A DNA stretch of 19,581 bases from contig CAKKRO010000080.1 of assembly GCA_919902625.1 (NCBI GenBank), positions 1 through 19,581 of the forward strand, given 5' to 3'. The notes beneath the pieces were generated by a model. The model was given only the letters and a program-made list of their open reading frames with translations, did not search any database and was not told the DNA's origin. Of this stretch, positions 1 through 8,422 are shown one piece after another. A program made the translations under genes and the position numbers. Within the stretch, counting starts at the first letter, position 1, and every line of letters starts with the position of its first letter. Origin of the DNA: Nitrosomonadaceae bacterium (GTDB taxonomy: Bacteria; Pseudomonadota; Gammaproteobacteria; Burkholderiales; Nitrosomonadaceae).

Positions 1-285
1 CTGCTTGAACACGCCTATATCCCGGCACAATTATTTAACCAGCATGCACAAGGCGGATTGGGGGACATTCCTTTTACGCATGCGTATCCAGAAGTATGGA
101 TTCTGCGTGATGAAGATTATGACCGGGGTAAATTGATTGTTCAAACCTATGAAAAGACACCGGCAACTACGGGTATCATCCACTGTCCCCATTGTGGTGA
201 AGAAAATCCAGGAAATTTTCAGTTATGCTGGCAATGCGGCTCCGGTCTGGAAATTGTCCTGCACCAAGCCAATGCGCCTGAGTAA
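1..285 (+). CDS. DUF2007-type protein with C-terminal zinc ribbon (5' end outside window)
   Basis: The frame is open from the first base, so the gene starts upstream; 94 residues are visible. The first ~45 residues (LLEHAYIPAQ, then GGLGDIPF and EVWILRDEDYDRGK) have the pattern of the DUF2007 'putative signal transducing protein' fold: an alpha/beta unit in which a helix labelled 'age/yip' precedes a Gly-rich loop and a V-W-I-x-x-E/D-D-Y strand. Residues 62-79 form a zinc-ribbon knuckle pair, CPHC, ten residues, CWQC (C62, C65, C76, C79). The combination is common in small proteobacterial proteins of unknown function; the partner or ligand is not known. The stop codon is 75 bp before tex on the same strand, so co-transcription is possible. 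A 6-bp inverted repeat (296-301 / 304-309) in the gap has no T-tract and is not convincing as a terminator. Confidence 0.75.
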   Translation: MLEHAYIPAQLFNQHAQGGLGDIPFTHAYPEVWILRDEDYDRGKLIVQTYEKTPATTGIIHCPHCGEENPGNFQLCWQCGSGLEIVLHQANAPE

Positions 286-360
286 TGGTTAGAATTCCGT
301 TACAACGGATACCAACCCAATCAATTTACACTTTATCCTCATCCATCCTTATAACGACCC

Positions 361-2586
361 ATGCTGCCCTCCATCGAACAACGTCTCGCCAAAGAACTCG
401 CGGTTAAATTGCCGCAAATCCAGGCCACCATCCACTTGCTGGATGACGGCGCCACCGTGCCGTTTATCGCCCGTTACCGCAAGGAAGCCACCGGCGGGCT
501 GGACGATGCGCAATTACGCCTGCTGGCGGAACGCCTGCATCACCTGCGCGAACTGGAGAAAAGACGGACTGCGATCATCGCCGCGATCGAGAAACAAAAC
601 AAAATGACGCCGGAACTGCTTGATGCCATTACGCACGCGGAAGACAAGGCGCATCTGGAGGATTTGTACCTGCCATACCGCAAGAAACGCCGCACCAAGG
701 CGCAGATCGCTCATGAAGCCGGTTTGCAGCCGCTGGCCGATTCCCTGCTGAACGATCCGAGGTTGAACCCGGAAGCCGAGGCTGCCAAGTACCTGAAAGC
801 GCCGTTTACCACCGAGGAAGGCGATAATCCCGGTGTCGCCGATGCGGCTGCCGCGCTGGAAGGCGCGCAGCATATTCTGATGGAGCGCTTCGCCGAGCAT
901 GCGCCGCTGCTGCAAACGTTGCGCGACTATCTGCGCGTGCATGGCGTGCTGACGGCCAAAGCCGCCAGGGACAAAAAAGACAGTGACACCAAATTCACCG
1001 ATTATCACGATTATCATGAAGCGATCAGCAAAATTCCGTCGCATCGCGCATTGGCGTTGCTGCGTGGGGAACGTGAGGGTGTGCTGAAACTGAAGCTGCT
1101 GCTGGATAGCGAACTGGAAGAAAAAGCCCGCAATTTGACGTTCAACCCGTGCGAACTGATGATTGCCCGGCACTTCAAAATTCATGATCAGAAGCGCCCG
1201 GCCGATGTCTGGCTCGCCGATACCGTGCGCTCAGCCTGGCGCGCGAAAATCTTTGCGCATCTGGAAACGGAATTGATGAGCAGCTTGCAGGAACGCGCGG
1301 AAACCGAGGCCATCCAGGTTTTTGCGCAAAACCTCAAAGCCCTGCTGCTCGCCCCGCCCGCCGGTCCGCGCATCACCATCGGCTTGGACCCGGGTTTGCG
1401 AACCGGCGTGAAAGCGGCTGTCGTTGATGCCACCGGTAAAGTACTCGCCACTGCCACGATTTATCCGCATGCACCCAGAAATGATTGGGATGGCGCCATC
1501 GAGACGCTAAAACAACTGGCCGAGCGTCACCAGGCCTCGCTGATCGCCATCGGCAACGGCACGGCATCGCGGGAAACCGACCATCTGGCCAAGGATCTGA
1601 TCAAAAAATATCCGCAGCTCAAGCTCACGTCAATCATGGTATCCGAAGCGGGTGCTTCGGTGTATTCCGCATCCGAGTTAGCTTCTGACGAACTGCCGGA
1701 ACTGGATGTATCGCTGCGCGGCGCGGTCTCAATCGCCCGGCGCTTGCAAGACCCGCTCGCCGAATTGGTCAAAATCGACCCGAAATCAATCGGCGTCGGC
1801 CAATACCAGCATGATGTCAATCAAAGCCAATTGGCGCACACGCTCGATGCCATAGTGGAAGACAGCGTCAACGCGGTCGGCGTCGATGTGAACACCGCGT
1901 CTCCGGCTTTACTGCGCTACGTGGCCGGACTCAGCGGTAAAATCGCGCACAACATCGTCGCTTACCGTGACGGCAAAGGCCGGTTTGCAAAGCGCGCCGA
2001 ATTGCTGAAAGTACCGGGGTTAGGCGAAAAAACCTTCGAACAGGCCGCCGGATTTTTACGCATTCCCAATGGCACGAACCCGCTCGATGCCTCCGCCGTG
2101 CACCCGGAATCGTACCCGCTGGTGGAACGCATTCTGGCTGACGTGAAACTGGATGTCACCGAACTGATCGGCAACCAGCCGGTACTGAAATCAATCCGTC
2201 CGGAAAAATACGTAACAACGCAATTCGGCCCGCTGACCGTCAAGGATATCCTGCACGAACTCGAGAAACCCGGCCGCGATCCCCGTTCCACCTTTAAAAC
2301 AGCCACTTTTAAAGAGGGCATTGAGACCATCAGGGATTTGCACCCCGGTATGATCCTGGAAGGTGTGGTCACCAATGTGGCCGCTTTTGGCGCGTTTGTT
2401 GACATTGGTGTACATCAGGATGGGCTGGTGCATATTTCCGCCCTGGCCGATGCCTTTGTAAAGAACCCCCATACCATCGTCAAGGTTGGGCAAGTCGTTC
2501 AAGTCAAAGTGCTGGAGATTGATGAGAAACGCAAGCGTATTGCGCTAACCATGCGGATGAATGACAATGCAGCTTCAATGACTTGA
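361..2586 (+). CDS. tex: Tex family RNA-binding transcription accessory protein
   Basis: A full-length Tex/YhgF protein of 741 residues (family usually 720-790). It is a cytoplasmic nucleic-acid-binding protein linked to transcription and stress or toxin gene expression; its exact biochemical role is unsettled. Domains in order: N-terminal helical Tex_N region (about 1-190), a YqgF/RNase H-like domain opening at ITIGLDPGLRTG (around 338-349), tandem helix-hairpin-helix repeats (about 505-570, including LLKVPGLGEKTFEQAAGFL), and a C-terminal S1 domain (about 663-733, GVVTNVAAFGAFVDIG and DGLVHIS). The start ATG at 361 follows TATAAC by only a few bases and has no clear Shine-Dalgarno sequence, but MLPSIEQRLAKELAVK is a typical Tex N-terminus. 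The codons are GC-rich at third positions, which explains long antisense shadow frames over this gene. Its 3' end faces the convergent gene at 2746 across a long inverted repeat. Confidence 0.97.
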   Translation: MLPSIEQRLAKELAVKLPQIQATIHLLDDGATVPFIARYRKEATGGLDDAQLRLLAERLHHLRELEKRRTAIIAAIEKQNKMTPELLDAITHAEDKAHLEDLYLPYRKKRRTKAQIAHEAGLQPLADSLLNDPRLNPEAEAAKYLKAPFTTEEGDNPGVADAAAALEGAQHILMERFAEHAPLLQTLRDYLRVHGVLTAKAARDKKDSDTKFTDYHDYHEAISKIPSHRALALLRGEREGVLKLKLLLDSELEEKARNLTFNPCELMIARHFKIHDQKRPADVWLADTVRSAWRAKIFAHLETELMSSLQERAETEAIQVFAQNLKALLLAPPAGPRITIGLDPGLRTGVKAAVVDATGKVLATATIYPHAPRNDWDGAIETLKQLAERHQASLIAIGNGTASRETDHLAKDLIKKYPQLKLTSIMVSEAGASVYSASELASDELPELDVSLRGAVSIARRLQDPLAELVKIDPKSIGVGQYQHDVNQSQLAHTLDAIVEDSVNAVGVDVNTASPALLRYVAGLSGKIAHNIVAYRDGKGRFAKRAELLKVPGLGEKTFEQAAGFLRIPNGTNPLDASAVHPESYPLVERILADVKLDVTELIGNQPVLKSIRPEKYVTTQFGPLTVKDILHELEKPGRDPRSTFKTATFKEGIETIRDLHPGMILEGVVTNVAAFGAFVDIGVHQDGLVHISALADAFVKNPHTIVKVGQVVQVKVLEIDEKRKRIALTMRMNDNAASMT

Positions 2587-2630
2587 AGCATGATGGCAGA
2601 AATTAGCATCAGTTCTGATGGCGCTCCCTG

Positions 2631-2743
2631 ATTGATCCGGCTGGATAAAGTTATCACTATGAATTATATTAAAGGCAATAGATTCAATATGTAAGCGATA
2701 TAATTGTCGATAGTGACTTCAAACTTCACTGGGCCGGATCAAT
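2631..2743. repeat. 113-bp nested inverted repeat between convergent genes (MITE-like or terminator)
   Basis: Three nested complementary pairs are visible. The outer arms ATTGATCCGGC (2631-2641) and GCCGGATCAAT (2733-2743) are perfect over 11 bp. The middle arms are TCACTAT (2654-2660) and ATAGTGA (2710-2716). The inner arms are AATTATAT (2662-2669) and ATATAATT (2698-2705). The outer arms end three bases before the stop codon of the minus-strand gene at 2746. The form fits a small non-autonomous element with terminal inverted repeats, or a long bidirectional hairpin for the two convergent genes. No T-tract of the usual intrinsic-terminator kind follows either arm, and I cannot identify a target-site duplication. 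Confidence 0.55.
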
Positions 2744-2745
2744 AA

Positions 2746-4665
2746 TTACTTGTCGCTGCAGTTAATAAACTCATCTTCCCTCGCCAGAAAAACTCTATCT
2801 CTTCCTGCTTTTTTAGCGGCATAAAGCGCCTTATCAGCAGCATTCACTAAATGATCTTCATTTTTCATAGAGGTTTCTTTTAGAGCAACACCGATACTGA
2901 TAGAAACCTGAATGTGAATTTCATTGATGGTGATTTTTTGTTTCTTAACGTGTTGACGAAGTCTTTCTGCAAAAAGAATGACCGGTTTTGCATCGGCATT
3001 TCCATTTTGACAAACGACCAGAAATTCTTCTCCTCCTATGCGACAGAAAGCATCTCCTTTACGGGCGGTATCTCGAATCGATGCCGCTACTTCTTTAAGC
3101 ACCTTATCGCCGATAGCATGACCATGGCTATCATTGATATTCTTAAAGTGATCAATGTCGATGAGCATGACAGCCATCAATTGACCCGATCGATTCGCAA
3201 TACTCCATACTTTAGCCAGTGTTTCCAGGCCTGCACGCCGATTAGGCAATTCGGTGAGTACATCGGTTAATGCGTAGTGCTCCAGCTTGCGATTAGACAG
3301 CGCTAATTCAGCGGCAAAGCGTTTGAGTTGTTCACGGTCACGTTCCCATGATTCCTGCAATTTTCGATAATGCCATGCTGCTCGTAATCGGGTTCGGAAG
3401 GTACGGAGATTGATTGGTTTTGTTATATAATCATCCACGCCTGCGTCAAATGCTTTAACGAATTCTTCCTCATCTTCAACGCTGGTCAGCATGATGATAT
3501 ATAAATTCTGACCCCAATCCGTAGCACGTAAGGATTGAGTCAATTCAAGGCCATTCATCGCCGGCATGATCCAATCGGTTATGACAATATGCGGCAGGAT
3601 TTCCATCGACAAAGACAAGGCTTGCTGGCCATCACTTGCTGCGAATACGGTGTGACCAAGCGTATTGGATAGCAATCCCTCAATAAGAAAAAGGCTGGAT
3701 GGGTCATCCTCTACCACAAGGATTCGGAGCGAAGAAGCATCGGTCACATTTTCCTGACGCGGCGCAGAAGTATTGATCATTTTATGAAATGGAGGGGGAA
3801 GTTCTGTAGCCGATAGTTTGAGAATGTTTCTCCATGACTGCCATTCCTGCATCACTTGGTCGATAAATGTGCCAAATGATTCTGTATCTAAGCCGATTTT
3901 TCCACCCAGTAATATTAATTCCGAGATCCGTTTGTTACGTTCGGATTTCTGGGCTATTCCAAAATCAGCGATTTGTTTTGCCATGTAAAGCAGATAGACG
4001 ATTTGATACGGGCGGGAGCCTTCGGAGGCGTCTGATTCAGCGGGTGCCTCATGATGGTAGGCAGATTCCACAAAGATCTTTGGAATACCGAAGTTGATTA
4101 GCATAGCTGCTGTTAATTCATTGTGATCAGTCTGTAAATACTGCTGCTCCAGCTCGCTCAAAGGCGTATTGGGAGCCTGTTTTCCTATCAATTCGGTGTA
4201 TCTGTCCGGATAAATGGTGGCTAATGCTAAACAACCGATACGCGTCATCAAACCGCAAGCGAATAACTCATCGGGTGCAGACACTTGATTCATTTTGCCT
4301 AATTCATGCATGGCAATCGCCATGAGGAGCGAATGTGACCAGAATTCCTGGTAATTGAATCCCTTGCAGGGCCCTCCCCGGTACTGATCGATTAATGAGA
4401 ACCCCAGTGCCAGTTGTTTAACTGCCGTCAAGCCAACACGAGAAATTGCCTCTGATACTGAAGAGATGGCGCGCGTGCCCTGATTGGCCGCATTGGCCCG
4501 TTGAATCAGGCGGCCGGAAAGCGCCGGGTCAGTTTGAATGAGTTTGGTAATTTCATGGATAGTGACGTCTTCTCGTCGGCAAGCTTCCAATAAAGCAAGC
4601 GCCACTCCTTTGGGACTGGGTAATGAAGCGCCAATTTTTAACTGGCTAATATCAGCTATTTTCAC
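2746..4665 (-). CDS. HDOD-response regulator-diguanylate cyclase fusion protein
   Basis: A 639-residue cytoplasmic signalling protein with three domains. Residues ~10-210 are an HDOD domain (ITKLIQTDPALSGRLIQRAN, later SAYHHEAPAE), a fold related to HD hydrolases but usually without catalytic residues. Residues 313-430 are a receiver domain with acidic pocket E319-D320-D321, phospho-acceptor D364 (VITDWIMP), T394 and K416. Residues ~455-630 are a GGDEF domain with GGEEF at 544-548, metal ligand D503 (LIDIDHFK) and the product-inhibition I-site R535-x-x-D538 placed five residues before GGEEF. All residues expected for c-di-GMP synthesis are present, so it is probably active and feedback-inhibited. 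It starts at GTG 4665 with AAAGGA eight bases upstream. No histidine kinase gene adjoins it, so its phosphodonor is unknown. The 214-bp gap to the upstream same-strand gene suggests its own promoter. Confidence 0.93.
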   Translation of the reverse strand: MKIADISQLKIGASLPSPKGVALALLEACRREDVTIHEITKLIQTDPALSGRLIQRANAANQGTRAISSVSEAISRVGLTAVKQLALGFSLIDQYRGGPCKGFNYQEFWSHSLLMAIAMHELGKMNQVSAPDELFACGLMTRIGCLALATIYPDRYTELIGKQAPNTPLSELEQQYLQTDHNELTAAMLINFGIPKIFVESAYHHEAPAESDASEGSRPYQIVYLLYMAKQIADFGIAQKSERNKRISELILLGGKIGLDTESFGTFIDQVMQEWQSWRNILKLSATELPPPFHKMINTSAPRQENVTDASSLRILVVEDDPSSLFLIEGLLSNTLGHTVFAASDGQQALSLSMEILPHIVITDWIMPAMNGLELTQSLRATDWGQNLYIIMLTSVEDEEEFVKAFDAGVDDYITKPINLRTFRTRLRAAWHYRKLQESWERDREQLKRFAAELALSNRKLEHYALTDVLTELPNRRAGLETLAKVWSIANRSGQLMAVMLIDIDHFKNINDSHGHAIGDKVLKEVAASIRDTARKGDAFCRIGGEEFLVVCQNGNADAKPVILFAERLRQHVKKQKITINEIHIQVSISIGVALKETSMKNEDHLVNAADKALYAAKKAGRDRVFLAREDEFINCSDK

Positions 4666-4879
4666 GGATTATTCCTTTGAATCCAATTGCTCAGATGGGT
4701 TGCCATTTTTCAAAAAGAGAAGAAATCTATCTCATAGGGATGAACCTATTAAAGCAGGAACCTTGCAAGATCACACCGTTAAAATATTTCAGGATTTGCG
4801 ATGAATTCAATATTCCAACACTTTTAACATAACGGCAAGGCCGGGATTTTATAGAGTCAGTCATTAACAGGCCGTTAAA

Positions 4880-6727
4880 TCAATTTTCCAGCAATCCTAA
4901 AAATCCACCCGACTGGTGATTCCACAATTGTGCATAGAGCTGATTATTGGCGATCAGTCTGGCGTGACTGCCCTGTTCTACAATACGTCCCTTGTCGAAT
5001 ACGATAAGCCGGTCCATCGCTGCAATGGTGGACAGCCGATGTGCGATCGCTATCACCGTTTTACCTTGCATGAGGTGATATAAGTTTTGCTGGATACTGG
5101 CTTCTACTTCCGAATCCAATGCCGACGTGGCTTCATCCAGAACCAGTATGGGCGCATTCTTTAACAGGACGCGGGCGATGGCAATCCGTTGGCGTTGCCC
5201 GCCGGAAAGCGTCACGCCCCGTTCGCCCACATGAGCGTCATAGCCAGTCCGGCCTTTGATATCCCTGAGCGTCTGGATAAAGTCATGTGCCTGCGCTTGC
5301 CGGGCTGCCTCGATCATTTGTCCGTCAGTGGCATCGGGGCTGCCAAACAAAATATTGTCACGTACCGAACGATGTAATAGCGAAGTGTCCTGCGTCACCA
5401 TCGCAATATGCGCGCGCAGGCTGTCCTGAGTTACTGTTCGTATATCCTGACCGTCGATGGTGATACTGCCTTGCTGAACATCATAAAAACGCAATAATAA
5501 GTTGACGAAGGTCGATTTACCCGCGCCTGAGCGACCGACAATGCCCACTTTTTCGCCAGCCGCTATGCATAGATTGAGGTCGTCAAAAATACGGTGAGAA
5601 TCGTGCTGATCCGGGTGATAGGAAAAACAGACATGACTCAAATGAATCGCGCCTTGTTGGATTTGCAATTCTTTTGCATCCGGTACGTCGGTGACATTCT
5701 GTGGTTTGGAGAGTGTATTGATGCCATCTTGGACTGTGCCAATGTTCTCAAACAGCGTGTTGACTTCCCACATGATCCAATGCGACATGCCGGTCAGCCG
5801 GATGGCCAGACTCATGACAATCGCAATAGCCCCCGGACCAATGCCGCCTTGCAGCCACAAATAGATTCCCAGAGCGCCGGTTACGAATACCAGCAGCATA
5901 TTGATAATCCAGACGCAGACATTGAGCCAGGTTGCCAGGCGCATTTGCGGGTGGACTGTGGCCATGAATTCTTGCATTCCTGCTTTGGCATAAGCCGATT
6001 CTCGCTGACTTTGGGAAAAAAGTTTCAATGTCAGGATATTGGTATAACTGTCGACAATCCGCCCGGTCATGAGCGAGCGCGCATCTGCTTGCAGAGTGGA
6101 GATGCGTTTTAATTGAGGAACAAAATAGGACAGAATGCCAATGTACAAAACCAGCCAGGCCAATAATGGCAAACACAAACGTGGATCTGCATTGACCACC
6201 AATAGTAAGGTTGTGATGAGGTAAACGGTGACAAAAAGCATCACGTCGAGTAACTTCAGTACCGTTTCGCGAACCGATAATGCGGTTTGCATCACTTTGG
6301 TGGCTATGCGGCCACTGAATTCGTGCTGAAAAAATGCGAAACTTTGGTTGAGCAGGTAACGATGGGATAGCCAACGTACACGCATGGGAAAATTACCCAT
6401 GAGTGTTTGTTGGATCACCAATGAATGCAGCAGTACCAGAACCGGAATAACTATCAGTATAAATACTGACATGGCCAGTAAAGCCGGCCATTCGTCGTCC
6501 AGAAAATTCTTTGTTTCTTTTTCCGCCAGCCAATCGACTATCTGACCAAGAACACCATATAGCATGGCTTCACTGATAGCCAGACAGGTGGTCAATAGCG
6601 CCAGCAAGACAAGATAAAACTCGATTCCCCGGATATAATGGCGGCAGAATTGATACAGCCCCTTGGGCGGCTCAGCAGGATGTTCCGGAGGGTAGGGGTC
6701 TATCAGGCGTTCGAAGAAGCCGAACAT
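4880..6727 (-). CDS. ABC exporter half-transporter (fused membrane and ATPase domains)
   Basis: A 615-residue ABC exporter with an N-terminal transmembrane domain (about six helices between residues ~36 and 315) and a C-terminal nucleotide-binding domain. The ATPase motifs are all intact: Walker A GRSGAGKST (398-406), Q-loop Q446, signature LSGGQ (507-511), Walker B ILVLDEA (527-533) and H-loop H563. It should work as a homodimer in the inner membrane. The sequence resembles the MsbA/multidrug exporter class, but substrate cannot be read from it. The start is the ATG at 6727, six bases after the stop of the TraB-like gene, so the two are almost certainly co-transcribed and perhaps functionally linked. 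No clear Shine-Dalgarno sequence is visible. The closing residues (GGFLGLLEN) end the protein naturally; nothing is missing. Confidence 0.93.
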   Translation of the reverse strand: MFGFFERLIDPYPPEHPAEPPKGLYQFCRHYIRGIEFYLVLLALLTTCLAISEAMLYGVLGQIVDWLAEKETKNFLDDEWPALLAMSVFILIVIPVLVLLHSLVIQQTLMGNFPMRVRWLSHRYLLNQSFAFFQHEFSGRIATKVMQTALSVRETVLKLLDVMLFVTVYLITTLLLVVNADPRLCLPLLAWLVLYIGILSYFVPQLKRISTLQADARSLMTGRIVDSYTNILTLKLFSQSQRESAYAKAGMQEFMATVHPQMRLATWLNVCVWIINMLLVFVTGALGIYLWLQGGIGPGAIAIVMSLAIRLTGMSHWIMWEVNTLFENIGTVQDGINTLSKPQNVTDVPDAKELQIQQGAIHLSHVCFSYHPDQHDSHRIFDDLNLCIAAGEKVGIVGRSGAGKSTFVNLLLRFYDVQQGSITIDGQDIRTVTQDSLRAHIAMVTQDTSLLHRSVRDNILFGSPDATDGQMIEAARQAQAHDFIQTLRDIKGRTGYDAHVGERGVTLSGGQRQRIAIARVLLKNAPILVLDEATSALDSEVEASIQQNLYHLMQGKTVIAIAHRLSTIAAMDRLIVFDKGRIVEQGSHARLIANNQLYAQLWNHQSGGFLGLLEN

Positions 6728-6733
6728 GTTTGT

Positions 6734-7975
6734 TTAACCGCTGCTGAGCCGTTCGAATATCCGAAAGCCGGCCACATAAGTACCGATTGCAGAACCCAGT
6801 GTTGAGAGTATGAAAATCAACAAGATTCGTGTCACTTGATTATTCCACCAGCCGCTTAGACTGGTTGTGTCCGTTCTGAGCCGATGAAAGTCACTCACTT
6901 TGGGTTTGCGCAAATAAGTTTCTACAGCAGCAACCACCATACCGGCGCCAATGGTTGGGTTGAGAGAGGTTAATGGAGCTGCCAGGAATGCAGTCAGGAT
7001 GGTGAGCGGGTGCGCAAAAGCGATGGCTGCTCCTATTGCAGAGAGCCCGCCATTGATTAGTACCCAATCAACGATCATAGCGGCGCCTATTTCCGGGCTG
7101 CGCATAAAGCCGATCGCAAAGCCTGTCAAAATGAGTGCAACAATAATCCAGGGAATAAACTTTAACCATTGGGATGATTCCGGAATGGCATCCAATTGGG
7201 CAATTTTTTTATCCGGATCGCCAATGTCTTGAGTTTCAAGTTGCTGTGCCATGCCATTCAGGTGTCCGGCTCCGATAACTGCCAGAATATGCTGGTAATT
7301 ATTTTCCTTGCATTCTTTGATGAGACGGGCTGACATATATTCATCACGTTCACTGATGAGTGGACGGAATAAATCTTTCTCATTCTCAGCAAACTGTGAA
7401 AAAGTGCTTTCGAGCACATCACCTTCTTTTAATTTTTCAATTTCAGCCGTACTGAATTTCTCTTTACTAATGACACTGGCTATCAGGCCTGCAAATAAAC
7501 TAAAACGTTTCCACCAGGGGACATTACGATAAATCCGCTTCAGCGTGGTGCCAATTTCACGATCTATCAGCAGAACCGGCAATTGAGCTGCCTGAGCATC
7601 TTTGATCGCAACACGCATCTCAGCACCTGGTTCAATATCAAACTGTTCCGCCATACGTTGCTGGAAAGCGCCTAAGGCAAGACTGGCAGCGACCATGCTG
7701 GCCTGGCCATTTTTGATGACCTGGAATAAATCCATTTTAGCCATTGAGTCAGGATTAACGATGACTTTATGCCGGCTCGGACATAATTCGACAGCCACCG
7801 CATCATATTTTTCCGTGGCAATCAGCTCTTGAACTTTATCGGCGCTGGCTTTTGAAACATGTGCGGTACCCAGTAACGTTATGTTGCAGTTATTTACTTT
7901 AACGGTTCTGAGCGGTTCGGTCTGTGTATCCTGTTTGCTTGGTAATTCAATACGTTGTTCTTCTAATTTAACCAT
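6734..7975 (-). CDS. TraB/PrgY-like family membrane protein
   Basis: A 413-residue protein of the TraB/PrgY group (related to Tiki and GumN folds). Signature residues: GTAHVS at 36-41, the following conserved acidic residue E63 (AVELCPSRH), ERDEYM at 209-214 and GAGHLNG at 235-241. These are the conserved GxxH and E/R positions proposed as a metalloprotease-like site in this superfamily. The soluble domain (1-~265) is followed by a C-terminal membrane region with hydrophobic stretches around 274-291, 298-335, 340-351 and 382-402. In Enterococcus PrgY limits self-induction by a peptide pheromone; in Gram-negative bacteria the role is unknown and no pheromone function should be assumed. It is the first gene of a pair with the ABC exporter downstream. 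The ATG at 7975 lacks a clear Shine-Dalgarno sequence. An AT-rich TATTAAAT (minus strand, 7986-7993) sits just upstream and could be a -10 element. Confidence 0.88.
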   Translation of the reverse strand: MVKLEEQRIELPSKQDTQTEPLRTVKVNNCNITLLGTAHVSKASADKVQELIATEKYDAVAVELCPSRHKVIVNPDSMAKMDLFQVIKNGQASMVAASLALGAFQQRMAEQFDIEPGAEMRVAIKDAQAAQLPVLLIDREIGTTLKRIYRNVPWWKRFSLFAGLIASVISKEKFSTAEIEKLKEGDVLESTFSQFAENEKDLFRPLISERDEYMSARLIKECKENNYQHILAVIGAGHLNGMAQQLETQDIGDPDKKIAQLDAIPESSQWLKFIPWIIVALILTGFAIGFMRSPEIGAAMIVDWVLINGGLSAIGAAIAFAHPLTILTAFLAAPLTSLNPTIGAGMVVAAVETYLRKPKVSDFHRLRTDTTSLSGWWNNQVTRILLIFILSTLGSAIGTYVAGFRIFERLSSG

Positions 7976-8232
7976 TGATCGTTATATTTAATAGGGGTCT
8001 GTTTATCAGACAAGATAAAATCAAAATTTCCTTCCTTGAAGGATAGTAGTCCGGCATCCATTGCGATGGAGATGCAACCAGCTACTTTAACCTAAAAGAG
8101 CAGTTTAATCATAATTTGTCACTATCCCGGATAGCGGACGTTGGATATTTTTCGGCTTATTGAGTGAATGAGTGTGCTAAAAGTCACAGCCATAATTTGA
8201 ATATAGCGGTATATTTTCTCTCTGTTTTCATC

Positions 8233-8260
8233 TTCAAAGGTACTCAGTAAGTATTATATT
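8233..8260 (+). promoter_or_regulatory. Possible plus-strand promoter for a small RNA
   Basis: TTCAAA (8233-8238) and TATATT (8255-8260) are separated by 16 bp and match the sigma-70 consensus at four and five of six positions. This would place a start near 8267. AT-rich intergenic DNA gives such matches by chance, so support comes mainly from the terminator found downstream on the same strand. Confidence 0.3.
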
Positions 8261-8266
8261 TAAAAT

Positions 8267-8422
8267 CAGGTTATCGCAATCTTTTCGAATATCGAAGTCG
8301 GAATGTAAAAAATGTAGGGATGCTTTACTGAGGAAGATGTTTTACATTTGACTTGCAGATTGTGATGGATGATTTTATGACGAGGCCCTTTAATCCCTAC
8401 TGCTTGCAGTAGGGATTTTTTT
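8267..8422 (+). ncRNA. Candidate intergenic small RNA
   Basis: Inferred transcript of about 155 nt between a weak promoter match and a strong intrinsic terminator, both on the plus strand, in a gap flanked by minus-strand genes. The internal arms AATGTAAAA (8302-8310) and TTTTACATT (8340-8348) would form a 9-bp stem closed by a 29-nt loop, and the terminator would form the 3' hairpin. I do not recognise it as 6S RNA, a tRNA, tmRNA or a known riboswitch. The 5' end is a guess; a shorter transcript starting downstream of TTGACT (8348-8353) is also possible. Confidence 0.35.
8392..8422 (+). terminator. Strong intrinsic terminator reading on the plus strand
   Basis: The arms AATCCCTACTGC (8392-8403) and GCAGTAGGGATT (8406-8417) are perfectly complementary over 12 bp around a two-base centre. 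The hairpin runs into seven consecutive T (8416-8422). In the minus direction the stem is followed by TAAAGGG and not by a T-tract, so it is a good terminator only for plus-strand RNA. It may still stabilise the 3' end of the rod operon mRNA, which stops at 8433. Confidence 0.8.

Noticed and set aside
514..1185. 223-codon antisense frame inside tex, with further antisense frames to 2405
   Set aside because: No protein-family motif, no ribosome-binding site, and fully inside a well-conserved gene with GC-rich third positions that suppress stops on the other strand.
4831..4876. Inverted repeat AACGGC/GCCGTT after the ABC exporter gene as a terminator
   Set aside because: Only 6 bp with a 34-base loop and no T-tract; too weak to call.
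5748..6374. 208-codon minus-strand frame inside the ABC exporter gene
   Set aside because: A shifted reading of the transmembrane domain; composition is Arg/His/Ser-rich with no recognisable domain, while the true frame has every ABC motif.
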